Of a stretch of DNA of 64,000 nucleotides, positions 17,077 through 26,505 are shown in pieces (the first letter of the stretch is position 1; the number at the start of each line of letters is the position of its first letter). The stretch comes from Psychroflexus tropicus DSM 15496 (lineage in GTDB: Bacteria; Bacteroidota; Bacteroidia; Flavobacteriales; Flavobacteriaceae): the NCBI RefSeq assembly GCF_000378765.1, contig NZ_KB905342.1, positions 930,001-994,000 on the forward strand, in the 5' to 3' direction. The notes beneath the pieces are model-generated. The model was not told where the DNA came from. It made no database searches and worked only from the letters and a program-made list of their open reading frames with translations. Position numbers and translations under genes: made by a program.

Positions 17077-19171
17077 GCAAATTAATGTAGCTTTAGTAGG
17101 TAATCCAAATACTGGTAAAACTTCAGTTTTTAACGCCCTTACTGGCTTGAACCAAAAGGTTGGTAATTATCCCGGAATTACTGTAGAGAAGAAAGAAGCT
17201 GTCATCAGGTTATCCCGGAGCCTAAAGGCACATGTCCTCGATTTACCAGGAACATACAGCCTTAATGCGACTTCCTTAGATGAAAATGTAGTCATTGAAC
17301 TCCTTTTGAATAAAAAGGATAAGGATTACCCTGATGTGGTGGTTGTCGTTAGTGATATTGAAAATCTGAAGCGAAACCTCTTGCTTTTCACACAAATTAA
17401 AGATTTAGGCTTACCAACAGTTTTGGCCATAAATATGGCCGATAGGATGAGCAGAAAGGGGATTGAGCTAGATATTGATGCCTTAGAACAAAAGCTTAAT
17501 ACCAAAGTTAACCTTATTAGTGCTCGAAAAAATACAGGTTTTCAAGAGCTAAAGCAATCCATTATAGATTATCAAAAAATATCATTAGAACCCTGCTTGA
17601 ATGCCTCTTCTATTGATAAATCTTATTTTGAAGCCTTAAAAAAAGCATATCCCAGCCAGGATCTTTACAAATTATGGTTGGTGATAACGCAAGACGTCAA
17701 TTTTGGAAAAACCAATAGAATTCGAATTCCAGCCCAAGATGAATTAAAGCCTAAATCTGATGCTGAAATAAAACGTCTACAACAAAAAGAAACTATAAAA
17801 CGGTATCAGTTTATCAATGCGACTTTAAAAGAAACCTTGACTAAAGATCTAGCTTTGGCTACAGGATTTAGAGCTTCAATAGATAGGCTGTTAATTCATA
17901 AAGTGTGGGGCTATGTAATTTTTCTAGCCATACTATTTTTAATCTTCCAGGCTATATATGAATGGGCGACTTATCCCATGGATCTTATCGATGAAGGTTT
18001 CCTATTCATGAGTAAATTCGTCGGTCAACACCTTCCTGATGGAATGCTTACTGGTTTGATTTCTGAAGGAATTATTCCCGGAATAGGGGGCATTGTGATT
18101 TTTGTTCCTCAGATTGCCTTTCTGTTTTTATTTATTTCGATTCTTGAAGAAACCGGTTATATGAGTCGTGTTGTCTTCTTAATGGATCGTATCATGAGAA
18201 AATTTGGCATGAGTGGTAAGAGTATAGTACCTCTGGTATCTGGTACAGCTTGTGCTATACCTGCAGTCATGGCCGCAAGAAACATCGAAAGCTGGAAAGA
18301 AAGATTAGTCACCATATTGGTAGTTCCGTTTACCACATGCTCTGCCCGGCTCCCAGTTTATCTCATTATCATAAGTCTGGTGATTCCCGATGAGCGATGG
18401 CTTGGATTGTTTAATTATCAGGGAATGACACTTATGCTTCTCTATTTGCTTGGTTTTGGAACTGCAGTAGCTTCTGGCTGGTTGGCAAGCCGATTGCTCA
18501 AAATCAACTTTAAGTCCTACTTTGTTGTAGAAATGCCTAATTACAAGCTTCCTATCTTTAAAAATGTAGCATACACTGTCGTAGAAAAAACAAAATCATT
18601 TGTATTTGGAGCTGGTAAAATTATATTAGCGATCTCAATCATTTTATGGGTACTTGCCAGCTATGGCCCGACTGATAAATTTGCTAAGGCTGAAAAAATT
18701 GTGACCTCCTCTGCTGAAGCTAGCATGCTGAGTGAGGAAGAGTTAGAAACCGAAATTGCTTCCTATAAATTAAAGCATTCTTTTATTGGATATGCAGGAA
18801 GGGCTATAGAGCCAGTGGTTACTCCACTAGGTTACGATTGGAAAATTGGTATTGCCATTATAAGTTCTTTTGCAGCCCGGGAAGTTTTTGTGGGGACTCT
18901 GGCAACCATATACAGCGTTGGTAATGAAGATGAACAGACAATTAAAAGCAGAATGGCTTCGGAAACCAACCCAGTGCTCGGAGGTCCATTATTTACGCTT
19001 GCGAGTGGAATTAGCTTGTTATTGTTTTATGCTTTTGCGATGCAGTGCATGAGTACCCTAGCCATTGTAAGAAAAGAAACAGGAACCTGGAAATGGCCTA
19101 TGATTCAATTATTTGGGATGTCTGGTTTTGCTTATGTTGTTGCGCTCATTTGTTTTCAAATTCTAAACTAA
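17069..19171 (+). CDS. feoB: ferrous iron transport protein B
   Basis: A 700-residue inner-membrane Fe(II) transporter. The N-terminal G domain shows G1 VGNPNTGKTSVFN (about 10-22), switch/G2 GNYPGITVE, G3 LDLPGTYSLN and G4 NMADR. The membrane domain carries the conserved Gate motifs, including SGTACAIPAVMAAR and later FAAREVFVGTLATIY, with about ten TM segments. The G-protein and permease are intact and of normal length. feoA precedes it with an 8-base overlap, and a Cys-tailed mini-protein follows 4 bases later. Confidence 0.96.
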   Translation: MSKQINVALVGNPNTGKTSVFNALTGLNQKVGNYPGITVEKKEAVIRLSRSLKAHVLDLPGTYSLNATSLDENVVIELLLNKKDKDYPDVVVVVSDIENLKRNLLLFTQIKDLGLPTVLAINMADRMSRKGIELDIDALEQKLNTKVNLISARKNTGFQELKQSIIDYQKISLEPCLNASSIDKSYFEALKKAYPSQDLYKLWLVITQDVNFGKTNRIRIPAQDELKPKSDAEIKRLQQKETIKRYQFINATLKETLTKDLALATGFRASIDRLLIHKVWGYVIFLAILFLIFQAIYEWATYPMDLIDEGFLFMSKFVGQHLPDGMLTGLISEGIIPGIGGIVIFVPQIAFLFLFISILEETGYMSRVVFLMDRIMRKFGMSGKSIVPLVSGTACAIPAVMAARNIESWKERLVTILVVPFTTCSARLPVYLIIISLVIPDERWLGLFNYQGMTLMLLYLLGFGTAVASGWLASRLLKINFKSYFVVEMPNYKLPIFKNVAYTVVEKTKSFVFGAGKIILAISIILWVLASYGPTDKFAKAEKIVTSSAEASMLSEEELETEIASYKLKHSFIGYAGRAIEPVVTPLGYDWKIGIAIISSFAAREVFVGTLATIYSVGNEDEQTIKSRMASETNPVLGGPLFTLASGISLLLFYAFAMQCMSTLAIVRKETGTWKWPMIQLFGMSGFAYVVALICFQILN

Positions 19172-19175
19172 AATC

Positions 19176-19304
19176 ATGATTCAGGAAATGTTGGTTCTTT
19201 TAATTTTTTTAGCCGCTGTGGGGTTTTTGATTAAGAAATTCTTCCTCAAGTCTGATGGATCTAGTTCAGGATGTGGCTCTGGACAATGTGGTTGTAACGA
19301 ATAA
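19176..19304 (+). CDS. FeoB-associated Cys-rich membrane mini-protein
   Basis: A 42-residue protein: one N-terminal TM helix (MIQEMLVLLIFLAAVGFLIK), a short basic turn, then SGCGSGQCGCNE with three cysteines. This matches the FeoB-associated Cys-rich membrane protein family (Pfam FeoB_associated), which sits after feoB and may replace FeoC in some phyla. It starts 4 bases after the feoB stop. The cysteines probably handle iron or redox state at the cytoplasmic face; that role is inference. It ends 4 bases before the convergent cyclo-ligase gene. Confidence 0.85.
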   Translation: MIQEMLVLLIFLAAVGFLIKKFFLKSDGSSSGCGSGQCGCNE

Positions 19305-19308
19305 CAGT

Positions 19309-19863
19309 TTAAAATTTGAAAATCTGCTTTGGAGTTACGCAGTAATCTAGCTTGATATCGTGTTGTTCTTTTTCAATAGATTGTTCAGGGCCAAAAAAAG
19401 ATAAACCAATTTTAATAGCGTCTGGTTTACATTTTTTTAAAAACTTATCGTAATAGCCTTTGCCGTAACCAATTCGATTTCCAGTTTTATCGAAAGCTAA
19501 AAGAGGGACAAAAATTACATCAATTTGGTTTGGTTCAATGCCTATGCCTTTTTCAGGTTCGGGAATATTCCATTGATTCAACTTCAGTTTAGTAGAGTCA
19601 GTTAATAAATAGTGAACGAGCTCATCACCTTTCATTTTTGGAACAACCACATTGGCATCTTTTCCATGAATAACTTGTAAAATATATTCTGTATTGATTT
19701 CTTTTTTGGAAGTAATACTAAGGAATAGATGATAAAATTCATGACTCCAGATGTCCAGCTTTAGAAGTTGGTTTGCGATGTCAAGACTTAGGTCTTCTAC
19801 CTCAGTAAATGATAATTCATGTCTTAAAGCCTTATATTTTTTTCTTAACCCGATCTTATCCAT
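19309..19863 (-). CDS. 5-formyltetrahydrofolate cyclo-ligase
   Basis: A cytosolic enzyme that converts 5-formyl-THF to 5,10-methenyl-THF using ATP. From MDKIGLRKKYKALRHEL it is 184 residues, normal for the family. Signatures are the Lys/Arg-rich N terminus that binds ATP phosphates, VVVPKMKGDELVHY, and the C-terminal GNRIGYGKGYYDKFL, the strongest family motif. The frame opens at 19896, but the start at 19863 leaves an 8-base overlap with the upstream aspartoacylase-like gene, which fits operon structure. It is the last gene of the leftward rim cluster. Confidence 0.92.
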   Translation of the reverse strand: MDKIGLRKKYKALRHELSFTEVEDLSLDIANQLLKLDIWSHEFYHLFLSITSKKEINTEYILQVIHGKDANVVVPKMKGDELVHYLLTDSTKLKLNQWNIPEPEKGIGIEPNQIDVIFVPLLAFDKTGNRIGYGKGYYDKFLKKCKPDAIKIGLSFFGPEQSIEKEQHDIKLDYCVTPKQIFKF

Positions 19864-20836
19864 GGGTTCCCTCTTTAGAAATATGGAAAATAGCATCTCC
19901 CTGATAAACTATTGGGGATTGATTTGCATTGATGATGTAGCCATGATTACTTGCTTTCACCTTGTGTCTAAAGCTGCCATAAGGATCTGTAATTGTAGCA
20001 ATAAACTCCCCTTTTTCTACCAGTTTTCCAATGGGTATTTTAATATGAAGTAATCCACTGTATTTTGCTCGCATCCAATAGGTGCTGGATATGAATTTTG
20101 TGTTTTCTGTAGGTTCATCAATTTCAAAATTGGATTTCAACATATCAAAATGTTTCATGATACGCTTTAGACCATCAACCCCATGTTTAGAGATCTCCTT
20201 ATTATTGTCCTGTGATTTTCCCCCTTCAAATAAAAGCACAGTTTTCCCCTGTTTCATGCAGGTAATTCGATAGGAATTTTTAATCGTAGAAGAATACACC
20301 GTAAAAGGGGCATTAAAAATTTTTGCCAGATCTTCTCCTTTTTCGTCATTTTTATCTATTCTTATTTGTGCTGCATTGAACCGGCTAGCTCCGCCTGTAT
20401 GAAAATCGATGCAGTAATCTGCAGCAGGTAAAATTTCAGTGCTAAATTGATAAGCAAATCGACTGGCTAAAGCTCCTTTTTTGGAACCGGGAAACATACG
20501 ATTTAAATCTCTCCCGTCTGGGAATTCGCGAGTCATGTTTAAGAAACCAAACACATTCAAAACAGGAACACATATCACAGTACCACGAGTCGGCTTATTA
20601 AAGCCTTTGGAAATAAATTGCCTAACAGTCTCCACACCGTTAATCTCGTCACCGTGAATACCAGCGGTCACCAGGAGAACAGGGCCTGGCTTTTTTGCGC
20701 GTTGTATGATAACCGGGACTTCAACGGAAGTAGTGGTATATAATTTTGCAGTATTGAAATTTATTCTAGCCTTTTCTCCAGGAAACACTTTCCTTTCCAG
20801 AATGTGCAAGACGTTTTTAGAATCAATATGAGGCAT
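19856..20836 (-). CDS. succinylglutamate desuccinylase/aspartoacylase family protein
   Basis: A zinc amidohydrolase of the M14-like AstE/ASPA family, 326 residues. Metal-binding signatures are TAGIHGDEINGVET (His and Glu, about 56-69), GRDLNRMFPG, and YCIDFHTGG with a third His. The C-terminal part is a barrel-sandwich domain (about 255-326) with PIGKLVEKGEFIATITD. The start codon overlaps the stop of the RimK-type gene (TAATG). Its gene partners suggest that it removes or trims an amino-acid modification, but the substrate is not known. Confidence 0.88.
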   Translation of the reverse strand: MPHIDSKNVLHILERKVFPGEKARINFNTAKLYTTTSVEVPVIIQRAKKPGPVLLVTAGIHGDEINGVETVRQFISKGFNKPTRGTVICVPVLNVFGFLNMTREFPDGRDLNRMFPGSKKGALASRFAYQFSTEILPAADYCIDFHTGGASRFNAAQIRIDKNDEKGEDLAKIFNAPFTVYSSTIKNSYRITCMKQGKTVLLFEGGKSQDNNKEISKHGVDGLKRIMKHFDMLKSNFEIDEPTENTKFISSTYWMRAKYSGLLHIKIPIGKLVEKGEFIATITDPYGSFRHKVKASNHGYIINANQSPIVYQGDAIFHISKEGTHG

Positions 20837-21708
20837 TATACATTCTTTTCTATGTACTGAATGATGGACCTGGCAATATCTTTACCTGTGGCTTTTTCGA
20901 TACCTTCAAGTCCAGGAGAAGAATTAACTTCTAAAATTAATGGGCCCCGAGAGCTTTGAAGTAAATCTACTCCAGCTACTCCAAGTCTCATGGCTTTGGC
21001 TGCTTTTATGGCTGCTATTTCTTCCTCGTCGGTAAGCTCTATGACCTCTGCAGAGCCACCTTGATGTAAATTAGATCTAAATTCTCCTTCTTTTCCCTGT
21101 CTTTTCATAGCTCCAACCACATGTCCATCGACGACAAATACTCGTATATCGGCACCTTTAGCTTCTTTAATAAATTCTTGGACAATAACTCTAGCTTGTA
21201 ATCCATTAAAGGCTTCAATTACAGATTTTGCTGCGTTTTTAGTTTCAGCCAAAACGACTCCTAAGCCTTGTGTGCCTTCCAGGAGCTTGATAACCAACGG
21301 AGTACCTCCAACCTGCTGTATGACACCATTTACATCTCTAGAGTAGTTCGTGAAAACAGTTTTAGGAAGTCCAATTTTAGCCCTTGAAAGGACTTGTAGG
21401 CTTCTCAACTTATCTCTACTTCTTACTAAAGCCTCAGAATCTATGGTGCTAAAAGCCCCCATCATTTCAAATTGTCTTACTACAGCTGTACCATAAAAAG
21501 TCACAGACGCTCCAATTCTAGGAATAATGGCATCGGTGTCAAGAATATACTCCCCTTTGTAATAAATATTTGGATTTCGTTTTTCTATGACCAAATCACA
21601 CTTAAGCGGATCAATCACCTGCACGTCATGTTTTCTTTTTTTGGCAGCTTCAACAAGACGTCTTGTTGAATACAAATTAGCGTTTCTAGATAAGATTTTA
21701 ATGTTCAT
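20836..21708 (-). CDS. rimK: RimK family ATP-grasp ligase (S6 glutamate ligase-like)
   Basis: A 290-residue ATP-grasp enzyme. It has an N-terminal domain ([17 protein letters not shown]), a central ATP-grasp fold with [11 protein letters not shown] (loop), [20 protein letters not shown], and the Mg2+-binding [18 protein letters not shown] near the C terminus. In E. coli RimK adds glutamates to the C terminus of ribosomal protein S6; length and motifs fit that group. It overlaps the upstream RimB-like gene by 11 bases and the downstream aspartoacylase gene by 1 base. This tight three-gene linkage supports a modify-and-trim function on S6 or another target. Confidence 0.9.
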   Translation of the reverse strand: MNIKILSRNANLYSTRRLVEAAKKRKHDVQVIDPLKCDLVIEKRNPNIYYKGEYILDTDAIIPRIGASVTFYGTAVVRQFEMMGAFSTIDSEALVRSRDKLRSLQVLSRAKIGLPKTVFTNYSRDVNGVIQQVGGTPLVIKLLEGTQGLGVVLAETKNAAKSVIEAFNGLQARVIVQEFIKEAKGADIRVFVVDGHVVGAMKRQGKEGEFRSNLHQGGSAEVIELTDEEEIAAIKAAKAMRLGVAGVDLLQSSRGPLILEVNSSPGLEGIEKATGKDIARSIIQYIEKNV

Positions 21709-22129
21709 GATTCTGGGTGTTATGCGATAAGTCCTTAAGTTCAGGGTCTACTATAAATTTTTTGTTGAGAAACTTCCGCCCTAAAAGGACAGGGTATTTC
21801 ATTTCTTTTCGGTTGCTCAAAGAAAGTGAAATTTTATAAACTTTTCCGAACAATTCAATTTTTGATTTTATTTCGTACCGGCTTTGCGCTATACCGTTAC
21901 TACTCTTTACTTTTATCTTGTTATACTCTTTGAAAATAAAGGGTTTTTGGTTGTATTCTGGGTGTTCTTTATCTAAGAAAATACAATGTAATCCATCTTC
22001 CTTTTCCACTATATTTTCACAGTGAATGGAGGAAGTGTAAGCGCCTGTATCAATTTTAATGGAAATATCATAAAGGTCTAATTCTGGAAAATGAGCCTTA
22101 TCTAATCTGCCAATAATTTTTTTCTTCAT
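21698..22129 (-). CDS. rimB: RimB-like retropepsin-type protease (PF05618 type)
   Basis: A 143-residue protein of the 'ATP-dependent zinc protease'/RimB family, a retropepsin-related fold. It has [18 protein letters not shown] at the start, the active-site-like [16 protein letters not shown] (Asp-Thr-Gly-Ala) and [15 protein letters not shown] with the conserved LLGR. In Pseudomonas the homologue works with RimK on glutamylated ribosomal S6; that is established for that species, and I infer the same here from the gene order. I start at MKKKIIG (22129) rather than 22159, since the upstream residues do not align with the family. Confidence 0.85.
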   Translation of the reverse strand: MKKKIIGRLDKAHFPELDLYDISIKIDTGAYTSSIHCENIVEKEDGLHCIFLDKEHPEYNQKPFIFKEYNKIKVKSSNGIAQSRYEIKSKIELFGKVYKISLSLSNRKEMKYPVLLGRKFLNKKFIVDPELKDLSHNTQNHEH

Positions 22130-22210
22130 ATCTATGCAAATTACAAAAATGAAATTCAATAGAAATTATAGACTAAATTAATATTATATTTATCCTTAAA
22201 ACATAAAAAA

Positions 22211-22642
22211 ATGTCATCTGAAGATTTTTACGAAAACATAAGAAAATCAACAAAGCTTAATCACTTCGCAAACCTAGTAAACCTTGCTGCTATAGACGGT
22301 GAAATAAAACCTATAGAAGAAAAGCTATTGAGGCGTTTTTCAAGAAAATTTGATGTTTCTGAAGAGAATTATGTTCGAATTCTTGAGAACCCAGCCTCAT
22401 TTCCGGTTTACGCCATCAATTCAAAAACTCAGCGGTTGGAGTTTCTCTTCGACCTTCTACGCATCATCTATATCGATAATGAAATTGATGATGCTGAAGA
22501 ATTTTTAATCCATAAGTATGCTGTGGGTTTAGGTTTTTCAGAGGAACAATCTCACCAACTTGTTGAAAAGTCTAAAAAACTCTTCGAGAATAATTTCCCT
22601 TTCGAATTGTATCACCATTTTATTGAGTCCGACGAGTATTAA
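22211..22642 (+). CDS. TerB-like helical protein
   Basis: A 143-residue, all-helical acidic cytosolic protein. The pattern AAIDGEIKPIEEKLLRRFSR, then about 60 residues later IIYIDNEIDDAEEFLIHKYA, matches the TerB/DjlA-type tellurite-resistance helical fold, in which acidic residues bind metal. No DnaJ domain is attached. It is divergent from the rim operon and convergent with fbp. Function is unknown; tellurite resistance should not be inferred from this single gene. Confidence 0.7.
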   Translation: MSSEDFYENIRKSTKLNHFANLVNLAAIDGEIKPIEEKLLRRFSRKFDVSEENYVRILENPASFPVYAINSKTQRLEFLFDLLRIIYIDNEIDDAEEFLIHKYAVGLGFSEEQSHQLVEKSKKLFENNFPFELYHHFIESDEY

Positions 22643-22655
22643 TCGTCAGACTAAA

Positions 22656-23672
22656 CTATTCATGAGGGTGAGCCGCTTTCATAAAGGATTCTGCCTTTTC
22701 TACCATAGTTTTACTGCCGCAAAAGAACGGAACCCGTTCATGAAGTTCTGTGGGCTGTATATCCAGTATTCTTGTAAAGCCATCTGAAGCTTTTCCGCCA
22801 GCTTGTTCTGCAATAAAAGCTATAGGATTACACTCATACAAAAGCCTCAATTTCCCTTTTTCTGCGCTAGAGCTTTTAGGGTACATGTAAATTCCACCTT
22901 TAATCATATTTCTATGGAAATCTGAGACCAAAGACCCTATATATCTAGAAGTGTAAGGATTGCTGTCTCTTTGAGCCTGGCAATACTTGATATAATCTTT
23001 TACCCCCTGTGGAAAGTGAATATAATTCCCTTCATTTATAGAATAAATCTTCCCATCTTCCGGGAATTTAATATCCGGATGTGATAAATAATAAGTGCCA
23101 ATTGCCGGATTGAGTGTAAAACCATTCACCCCGTGCCCAGTGGTGTAGACAAGCATAGTTGAAGTACCATAAATAATGTACCCGGCAGCAACTTGTTGAT
23201 TTCCAGGCTGGAGAAAATCTTCCATTTCTACAGGTTTACCTACTGGGGTGATTCTTCGATAGATCGAAAATATGGTTCCTACAGAAACATTCACATCGAT
23301 ATTGGAGCTTCCATCTAGTGGATCCATCAAAACCACATACTTATTATTGTGATCTTTGTTATTCCCCTGGATAGTGATAAAATTATCATTCTCTTCTGAA
23401 GCTATGCCACATACAATTTCACGATTCACTAGAGTTCTTATAAACGTTTCGTTGGCGTAAACGTCTAGTTTTTTTTGATCTTCACCCTGGACATTTTTTT
23501 CTCCATAATCGCCAACGATGTCGACTAGGCCTGCCTTGTTGACCTCGTGATTAACAACTTTTGCAGCAAGCCGAATGGAATTGATTAACCTGGATAATTC
23601 GCCAGAAGTGTATTTAAAGGATTGTTGATTTTCAATAATAAACTCACCTAGAGTTTGATTGGGTTTTTTCAT
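22656..23672 (-). CDS. fbp: class 1 fructose-1,6-bisphosphatase
   Basis: A gluconeogenic phosphatase of 338 residues that hydrolyses fructose-1,6-bisphosphate. Metal-binding motifs are [11 protein letters not shown] and [20 protein letters not shown] (about 119-138), with the substrate-binding region [20 protein letters not shown] towards the C terminus. The product is cytosolic. It stands alone on this strand; the convergent TerB-like gene ends 13 bases beyond its stop. A promoter-like pair lies upstream (see 23695-23728). Confidence 0.96.
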   Translation of the reverse strand: MKKPNQTLGEFIIENQQSFKYTSGELSRLINSIRLAAKVVNHEVNKAGLVDIVGDYGEKNVQGEDQKKLDVYANETFIRTLVNREIVCGIASEENDNFITIQGNNKDHNNKYVVLMDPLDGSSNIDVNVSVGTIFSIYRRITPVGKPVEMEDFLQPGNQQVAAGYIIYGTSTMLVYTTGHGVNGFTLNPAIGTYYLSHPDIKFPEDGKIYSINEGNYIHFPQGVKDYIKYCQAQRDSNPYTSRYIGSLVSDFHRNMIKGGIYMYPKSSSAEKGKLRLLYECNPIAFIAEQAGGKASDGFTRILDIQPTELHERVPFFCGSKTMVEKAESFMKAAHPHE

Positions 23673-23694
23673 TTCGAAAACGTTGTAGTTGGGA

Positions 23695-23728
23695 CAAAAA
23701 TAGAAAAATTCATAATGTAGTTATCAAA
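23695..23728 (-). promoter_or_regulatory. candidate promoter for fbp
   Basis: On the minus strand, TTTG (23728-23725) is followed after 22 bases by TATTTTTG (23702-23695), matching the Bacteroidota housekeeping consensus TTTG / TAnnTTTG with slightly long spacing. The fbp ATG is 22 bases downstream. Confidence 0.45.
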
Positions 23729-23779
23729 TTGATTAGAATTAATTCGCACTTGACTATTTTTACTTCAAATTTTTGTGAT

Positions 23780-24253
23780 ATGGATTTTAAGATTAGATTC
23801 GCCACCCCAGAAGATCTGGAAGACATGCTGGAACTCATACAGGAGCTAGCAGTTTATGAGAAAGAACCCGATGCCGTCCAGGTCACTTTAGAAGACCTGC
23901 ATAAGTATGGTTTTGGAGATCAAGCGCTCTATAAGTGCTTTGTGGCAGAAGTAGAAAATAAAGTAGTTGGTATGGCTTTATTCTATTCCAGGTTTTCAAC
24001 TTGGAAAGGAGAAACTGTCCATCTTGAAGATCTCATTGTAACCGATTCTATGCGGGGAAAATCCATTGGGAAGGCTTTGTTCGAATCGGTCATTATGTAT
24101 GCCAAAACGCAAAACATCAAAAGAGTAGAGTGGGTGGTATTGGACTGGAATACCAATGCCATCGATTTTTACGAAAAATATGGAGCTACTGTTTTTAAAG
24201 AATGGAGAACAGTTCAGCTTAACGAAGATCAGATTAATCATTTCAATTCATAA
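23780..24253 (+). CDS. GNAT family N-acetyltransferase
   Basis: A 157-residue acetyltransferase that moves acetyl from acetyl-CoA to an amine. It has the usual fold landmarks: N-terminal IRFATPEDLEDMLELI, beta4/motif A VHLEDLIVTDSMRGKSIG (pyrophosphate-binding R-G-K-S-I-G-K), and AIDFYEKYGATVFKEW. The layout resembles the diamine acetyltransferase (SpeG/SAT-like) subgroup, but the substrate is uncertain. The start at MDFKIRF is chosen over 23729, whose extra residues do not fit the fold. It lies 6 bases before the aspartokinase gene. Confidence 0.85.
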   Translation: MDFKIRFATPEDLEDMLELIQELAVYEKEPDAVQVTLEDLHKYGFGDQALYKCFVAEVENKVVGMALFYSRFSTWKGETVHLEDLIVTDSMRGKSIGKALFESVIMYAKTQNIKRVEWVVLDWNTNAIDFYEKYGATVFKEWRTVQLNEDQINHFNS

Positions 24254-24259
24254 CCAGTA

Positions 24260-25510
24260 ATGCAAGTATTCAAATTTGGAGGGGCATCTGTAAAAGATGC
24301 CAAAGGAGTAAAGAATGTCGCTAAAGTTTTAAAAACAACAACCCCTAAACGTAAAGTAGTGGTTATTTCTGCTATGGGGAAAACGACCAATAAACTGGAA
24401 AACATCATTTCTTTATACTTTGAAAAGAGCGATAAACTTGCAGAAGCAATAACGAATCTAAAGCATGAGCATTATGAGATTTTGAATGACTTGTTTGAAG
24501 AGACTTCACATCCAGCGTTTACAAAAACCAATTATTTCTTTGATGAGCTATCTATTTTCTTCGATCGAAATAAATCTCCCAACTATGACTTCGTGTACGA
24601 TCAAGTTGTAGGCTTTGGAGAGCTTATTAGCACCAGTATAGTGAGTTATTTCTTGAAGTCAGTGGGGATTGATAATGTGTGGCACGACTGCAGAAATCTT
24701 ATTGATACTGATAGTACCTACAGAGACGCTGATGTCAATTGGGAAAATACACAGCAAAAAATTCTTAACCATATCAATGAAGAAGAACTGAGTATTACTC
24801 AGGGTTTTATCGGTTCTGATAACAATAACTTTACAACCACATTAGGCAGAGAGGGTTCAGATTATACGGCAGGGATTTTTGCTTATTGCCTCAATGCCGA
24901 AAATGTGACAATTTGGAAAGATGTTCCGGGTGTTTTAAATGGGGATCCAAATGTATTTGATAATTCACAACTTTTGGAACAGATTTCTTACGAAGAAGCT
25001 ATAGAATTAGCTTTTTACGGAGCTTCTGTGATTCATCCTAAAACCCTACAACCCCTCCAACAAAAAGAGATTCCGTTGTATGTTAAGTCATTCTTCAATC
25101 CAACAGAACAAGGAACCAAGGTGGGAAAAGGAAAACTTCTTAACCCGTTACTTCCTTGTTATATAGTAAAAAAGGACCTGGTCTTTCTTTCATTATCTAC
25201 TTTGGATTTTTCATTTTTTGTGGAAGAAAATATTAGTGAAGTTTTCGCATTATTTCATAAGCACCAAATAAAGGTTGACTTGATTCAAAATTCCGCTATT
25301 AGCTTTTCTGTTTGCGTAGACAATAAGTTTAAAAATGTTGACACACTTATTGATATTCTGAAGGCGAAATTTAAAGTAGACCATCAAAAAGGAGTTTCTT
25401 TATTTACGATAAGGCATTACGATGATGAGGCGATTCAAAGAATTGAAAAAGACAAAACTGTACTTCTCAAACAATTGCATAAGGAAACCATCCAATTTGT
25501 AACGTCTTAA
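24260..25510 (+). CDS. aspartate kinase
   Basis: A monofunctional aspartokinase of 416 residues; it phosphorylates aspartate for lysine, threonine and methionine synthesis. The N-terminal kinase motif is VFKFGGASVKDAKGVKNV, with TTLGREGSDYTAGIFAY and VTIWKDVPGVLNGDP in the catalytic core. The C-terminal third (about 300-416) should be ACT domains for feedback control; the sequence there is divergent. No homoserine dehydrogenase part is fused. The stop and the next start overlap (TAATG). Confidence 0.9.
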   Translation: MQVFKFGGASVKDAKGVKNVAKVLKTTTPKRKVVVISAMGKTTNKLENIISLYFEKSDKLAEAITNLKHEHYEILNDLFEETSHPAFTKTNYFFDELSIFFDRNKSPNYDFVYDQVVGFGELISTSIVSYFLKSVGIDNVWHDCRNLIDTDSTYRDADVNWENTQQKILNHINEEELSITQGFIGSDNNNFTTTLGREGSDYTAGIFAYCLNAENVTIWKDVPGVLNGDPNVFDNSQLLEQISYEEAIELAFYGASVIHPKTLQPLQQKEIPLYVKSFFNPTEQGTKVGKGKLLNPLLPCYIVKKDLVFLSLSTLDFSFFVEENISEVFALFHKHQIKVDLIQNSAISFSVCVDNKFKNVDTLIDILKAKFKVDHQKGVSLFTIRHYDDEAIQRIEKDKTVLLKQLHKETIQFVTS

Positions 25511-26505
25511 TGGATTCACTCACACAAATTGTTCTCGGAGCCGCCGTAGGAGAAGTTGTCCTTGGTCGTCAAGTTGGGAACAAGGCTATGATTTATGGGG
25601 CTATAGCGGGAACCATACCAGATCTGGATGTATTTATTGGAAACTTTTACGATACGGTAACGGCTCTAGAAATTCATAGAGGTTTCTCTCATTCTCTTGT
25701 GTTTTCTGTCATCGCTGCACCCCTTTTTGGTTTAGGACTCAGTCAAATCCATAAAGAAGCAAGTTGGAAAGGATGGTCATTACTCATGTTTTGGTGCCTT
25801 TTCACTCATCCATTATTAGATTGTTTTACCACTTGGGGTACTCAGTTATTTTGGCCATTTGATCTTCGTATCGCTTTCAAAAGTATTTTTGTAATCGATC
25901 CTTTGTACACCCTTCCATTTTTGATTTTCCTGATTTTGGCTTCCCGTTTGAACAGAAGTCACCCCAAAAGAAAAAAATGGAACAGGACAGCTCTTATAGT
26001 AAGCTCAGTTTATCTATTTTTTACCTTGGTAATGAAAGGAATCACCTACGGTGAATTTGAAGATGCCCTTTTAGAGCAGGGGATAGCTTATAGCGAGATT
26101 GAGACCAAGCCAGCTCCCTTTAATATTATTTTATGGACTGCCAACGTGAAGACAGATCAGGCTTTTTTAATTGGGGAGTATTCTGTTTTTGATACAAAGC
26201 CGATTTCATTCCGCACCTATCCAAAACAAAACGATAAAGTGAAACAGTTGGAAAAGTATTCTAATCTTCAGCGTTTAAAAGAACTTACAAACGGATGGTA
26301 TACTATAACCGAAAAACAGGATACTATTTATCTGAATGATCTCCGTTTTGGACTTCTCAGTTTCGATCCTGAAGCTACAAAGTTTGCTTTTAGCTATAGA
26401 CTCACTGAAAAAGAAGAACAATTAATCATCACCGAGGAACCCAAAAATAGAGGTGATGCTAAGCAGCTCCTTAAAGATTTATGGATTCGCTTGAAGGGGA
26501 ATTAA
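25510..26505 (+). CDS. YdjM/DUF457-type metal-dependent membrane hydrolase
   Basis: A 331-residue membrane protein. The N terminus carries the family motifs DSLTQIVLGAAVGEVVLGRQ, IAGTIPDLDVFI and EIHRGFSHSLVFSV (His residues as probable metal ligands). TM segments lie near 65-85, 100-115, 138-155 and 172-190; the soluble C-terminal half has no recognised domain. The family is called 'inner membrane LexA-regulated putative metal-dependent hydrolase'; its substrate is unknown. It is coupled to the aspartokinase gene by a 1-base overlap and converges with the next gene over 4 bases. Confidence 0.85.
   Translation: MDSLTQIVLGAAVGEVVLGRQVGNKAMIYGAIAGTIPDLDVFIGNFYDTVTALEIHRGFSHSLVFSVIAAPLFGLGLSQIHKEASWKGWSLLMFWCLFTHPLLDCFTTWGTQLFWPFDLRIAFKSIFVIDPLYTLPFLIFLILASRLNRSHPKRKKWNRTALIVSSVYLFFTLVMKGITYGEFEDALLEQGIAYSEIETKPAPFNIILWTANVKTDQAFLIGEYSVFDTKPISFRTYPKQNDKVKQLEKYSNLQRLKELTNGWYTITEKQDTIYLNDLRFGLLSFDPEATKFAFSYRLTEKEEQLIITEEPKNRGDAKQLLKDLWIRLKGN

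Noticed and set aside
22211-22642. Tellurite-resistance locus
   Set aside because: A lone TerB-like fold without terC/terD/terZ partners does not support that function.
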